DNA of 12,913 nt from Candidatus Gastranaerophilales bacterium (lineage in GTDB: Bacteria > Cyanobacteriota > Vampirovibrionia > Gastranaerophilales > Gastranaerophilaceae), in NCBI GenBank assembly GCA_947630355.1, contig CANRHJ010000044.1, positions 1-12,913 on the forward strand. The letters are read 5' to 3'. The notes below the pieces were generated by a model. It had not been told where the DNA came from. It was given only the letters and a program-made list of their open reading frames with translations, and ran no database searches. How positions within the stretch are numbered: the stretch's first letter is position 1; every line of letters begins with the position of its first letter. Shown piece by piece: positions 12,583 to 12,913 of the stretch. Both the position numbers and the translations under genes were made by a program.

Positions 12583-12913
12583 ATGGCAGAGAGTACAAAA
12601 AACGATTATAAAAACAGTATAAATTTACCTAAAACTACGCTTGAAATGAGAGCAAACGCGGTTCAAAAAGAGCCTTTAACTCAAAAGTTCTGGGAAGATA
12701 ATAAAATTTATGAAAAAAATCTTGCAAAAAGAGATAAAACAAATGTCTTTGTACTTCATGACGGCCCGCCATACTTAAGCTCGGATAAAATCCACGTAGG
12801 AACGGCATTAAACAAAATTTTAAAAGATATAATTATTAAATACAAATCTCAAAGAGGCTGTTATGCACCTTATGTGCCGGGTTACGATGCACACGGACTT
12901 CCTATTGAAAATG
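12583..12913 (+). CDS. ileS: Isoleucyl-tRNA synthetase, N-terminal part (3' end outside window)
   Basis: The enzyme charges tRNA-Ile with isoleucine via a class I Rossmann catalytic domain. The visible 110 residues match the IleRS N-terminus: NSINLPKTTLEMRANA, then FWEDNKIYEK, VFVLHDGPPY (56-65), ALNKILKDIIIKYKSQRG and VPGYDAHGLPIEN at the cut end. The class I HIGH signature reads HVGT (residues 71-74), preceded by LSSDKI rather than the usual ANGDI, so the loop is one residue longer and the second histidine is threonine. The start ATG has GGTGGGA 3-9 nt upstream. It is divergent from the phosphohexomutase, with 116 bp between them, too short for a T-box leader. The identification is firm from the context around the changed motif. 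Confidence 0.95.
   Translation, partial: MAESTKNDYKNSINLPKTTLEMRANAVQKEPLTQKFWEDNKIYEKNLAKRDKTNVFVLHDGPPYLSSDKIHVGTALNKILKDIIIKYKSQRGCYAPYVPGYDAHGLPIEN

Noticed and set aside
1..12913. Mobile elements, CRISPR arrays, tRNA/rRNA genes and riboswitches.
   Set aside because: I found no transposase, integrase, regularly spaced repeats, tRNA-like cloverleaf or known leader; gene-free gaps are at most about 120 bases.

Overview
The window looks like chromosomal core DNA from an AT-rich, Gram-negative (diderm) bacterium. The TonB/ExbB/ExbD genes require an outer membrane, and an MEP-pathway isoprenoid gene (ispF) is present. The form of the TonB C-terminal domain, and two orphan proteins that open with a short 'MK..N..NS..FG' leader, resemble what I recall from non-photosynthetic relatives of the Cyanobacteria (Melainabacteria/Vampirovibrionia, gut Gastranaerophilales type). 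That placement is an inference from memory, not a search result. I see no phage, insertion sequence, CRISPR, rRNA or tRNA, and no gene-free stretch longer than about 120 bases.

Layout. (1) 1-2298, plus strand: an energy-transduction operon, tonB (5' end cut off)-exbB-exbD-exbD. (2) 4775-2299, minus strand: a tightly overlapping operon of a NUDIX hydrolase, a Cof-type HAD phosphatase, ispF and an orphan protein. Its last gene runs stop-to-stop into the exbD operon. (3) 4776-4821: a divergent promoter region occupied by a perfect 18-bp inverted repeat, with a TATAAT exactly 6 nt before each of the two start codons. (4) 4822-6653, plus strand: an unidentified 'GFWG' protein, translationally coupled to an ASKHA-fold ATPase of the 2-hydroxyacyl-CoA dehydratase activase (HgdC/BadF) type that keeps both iron-sulfur cysteines. 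A small orphan protein follows. (5) 12466-6654, minus strand: an unusually long alpha-D-phosphohexomutase, a PC4/YdbC-type single-stranded DNA-binding protein, a membrane-anchored SGNH-hydrolase-like protein of visibly lower GC, and the primosomal helicase PriA. PriA ends stop-to-stop against the small orphan. (6) 12583-end, plus strand: the start of isoleucyl-tRNA synthetase, with a non-canonical HIGH motif (HVGT).

How the genes work together. Block 1 forms a proton-motive-force-driven motor that energises outer-membrane uptake. Block 2 is housekeeping: nucleotide-sugar/ADP-ribose clean-up, phosphate-ester hydrolysis and isoprenoid precursor synthesis. Block 5 combines sugar-phosphate interconversion with DNA-binding and replication-restart functions. 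The least explained part, and the best candidate for something new, is the two-gene unit at 4822-6242: a radical-dehydratase-type activating ATPase with no recognisable dehydratase subunit, coupled instead to a four-cysteine protein of unknown family and expressed from an apparently leaderless palindromic promoter.
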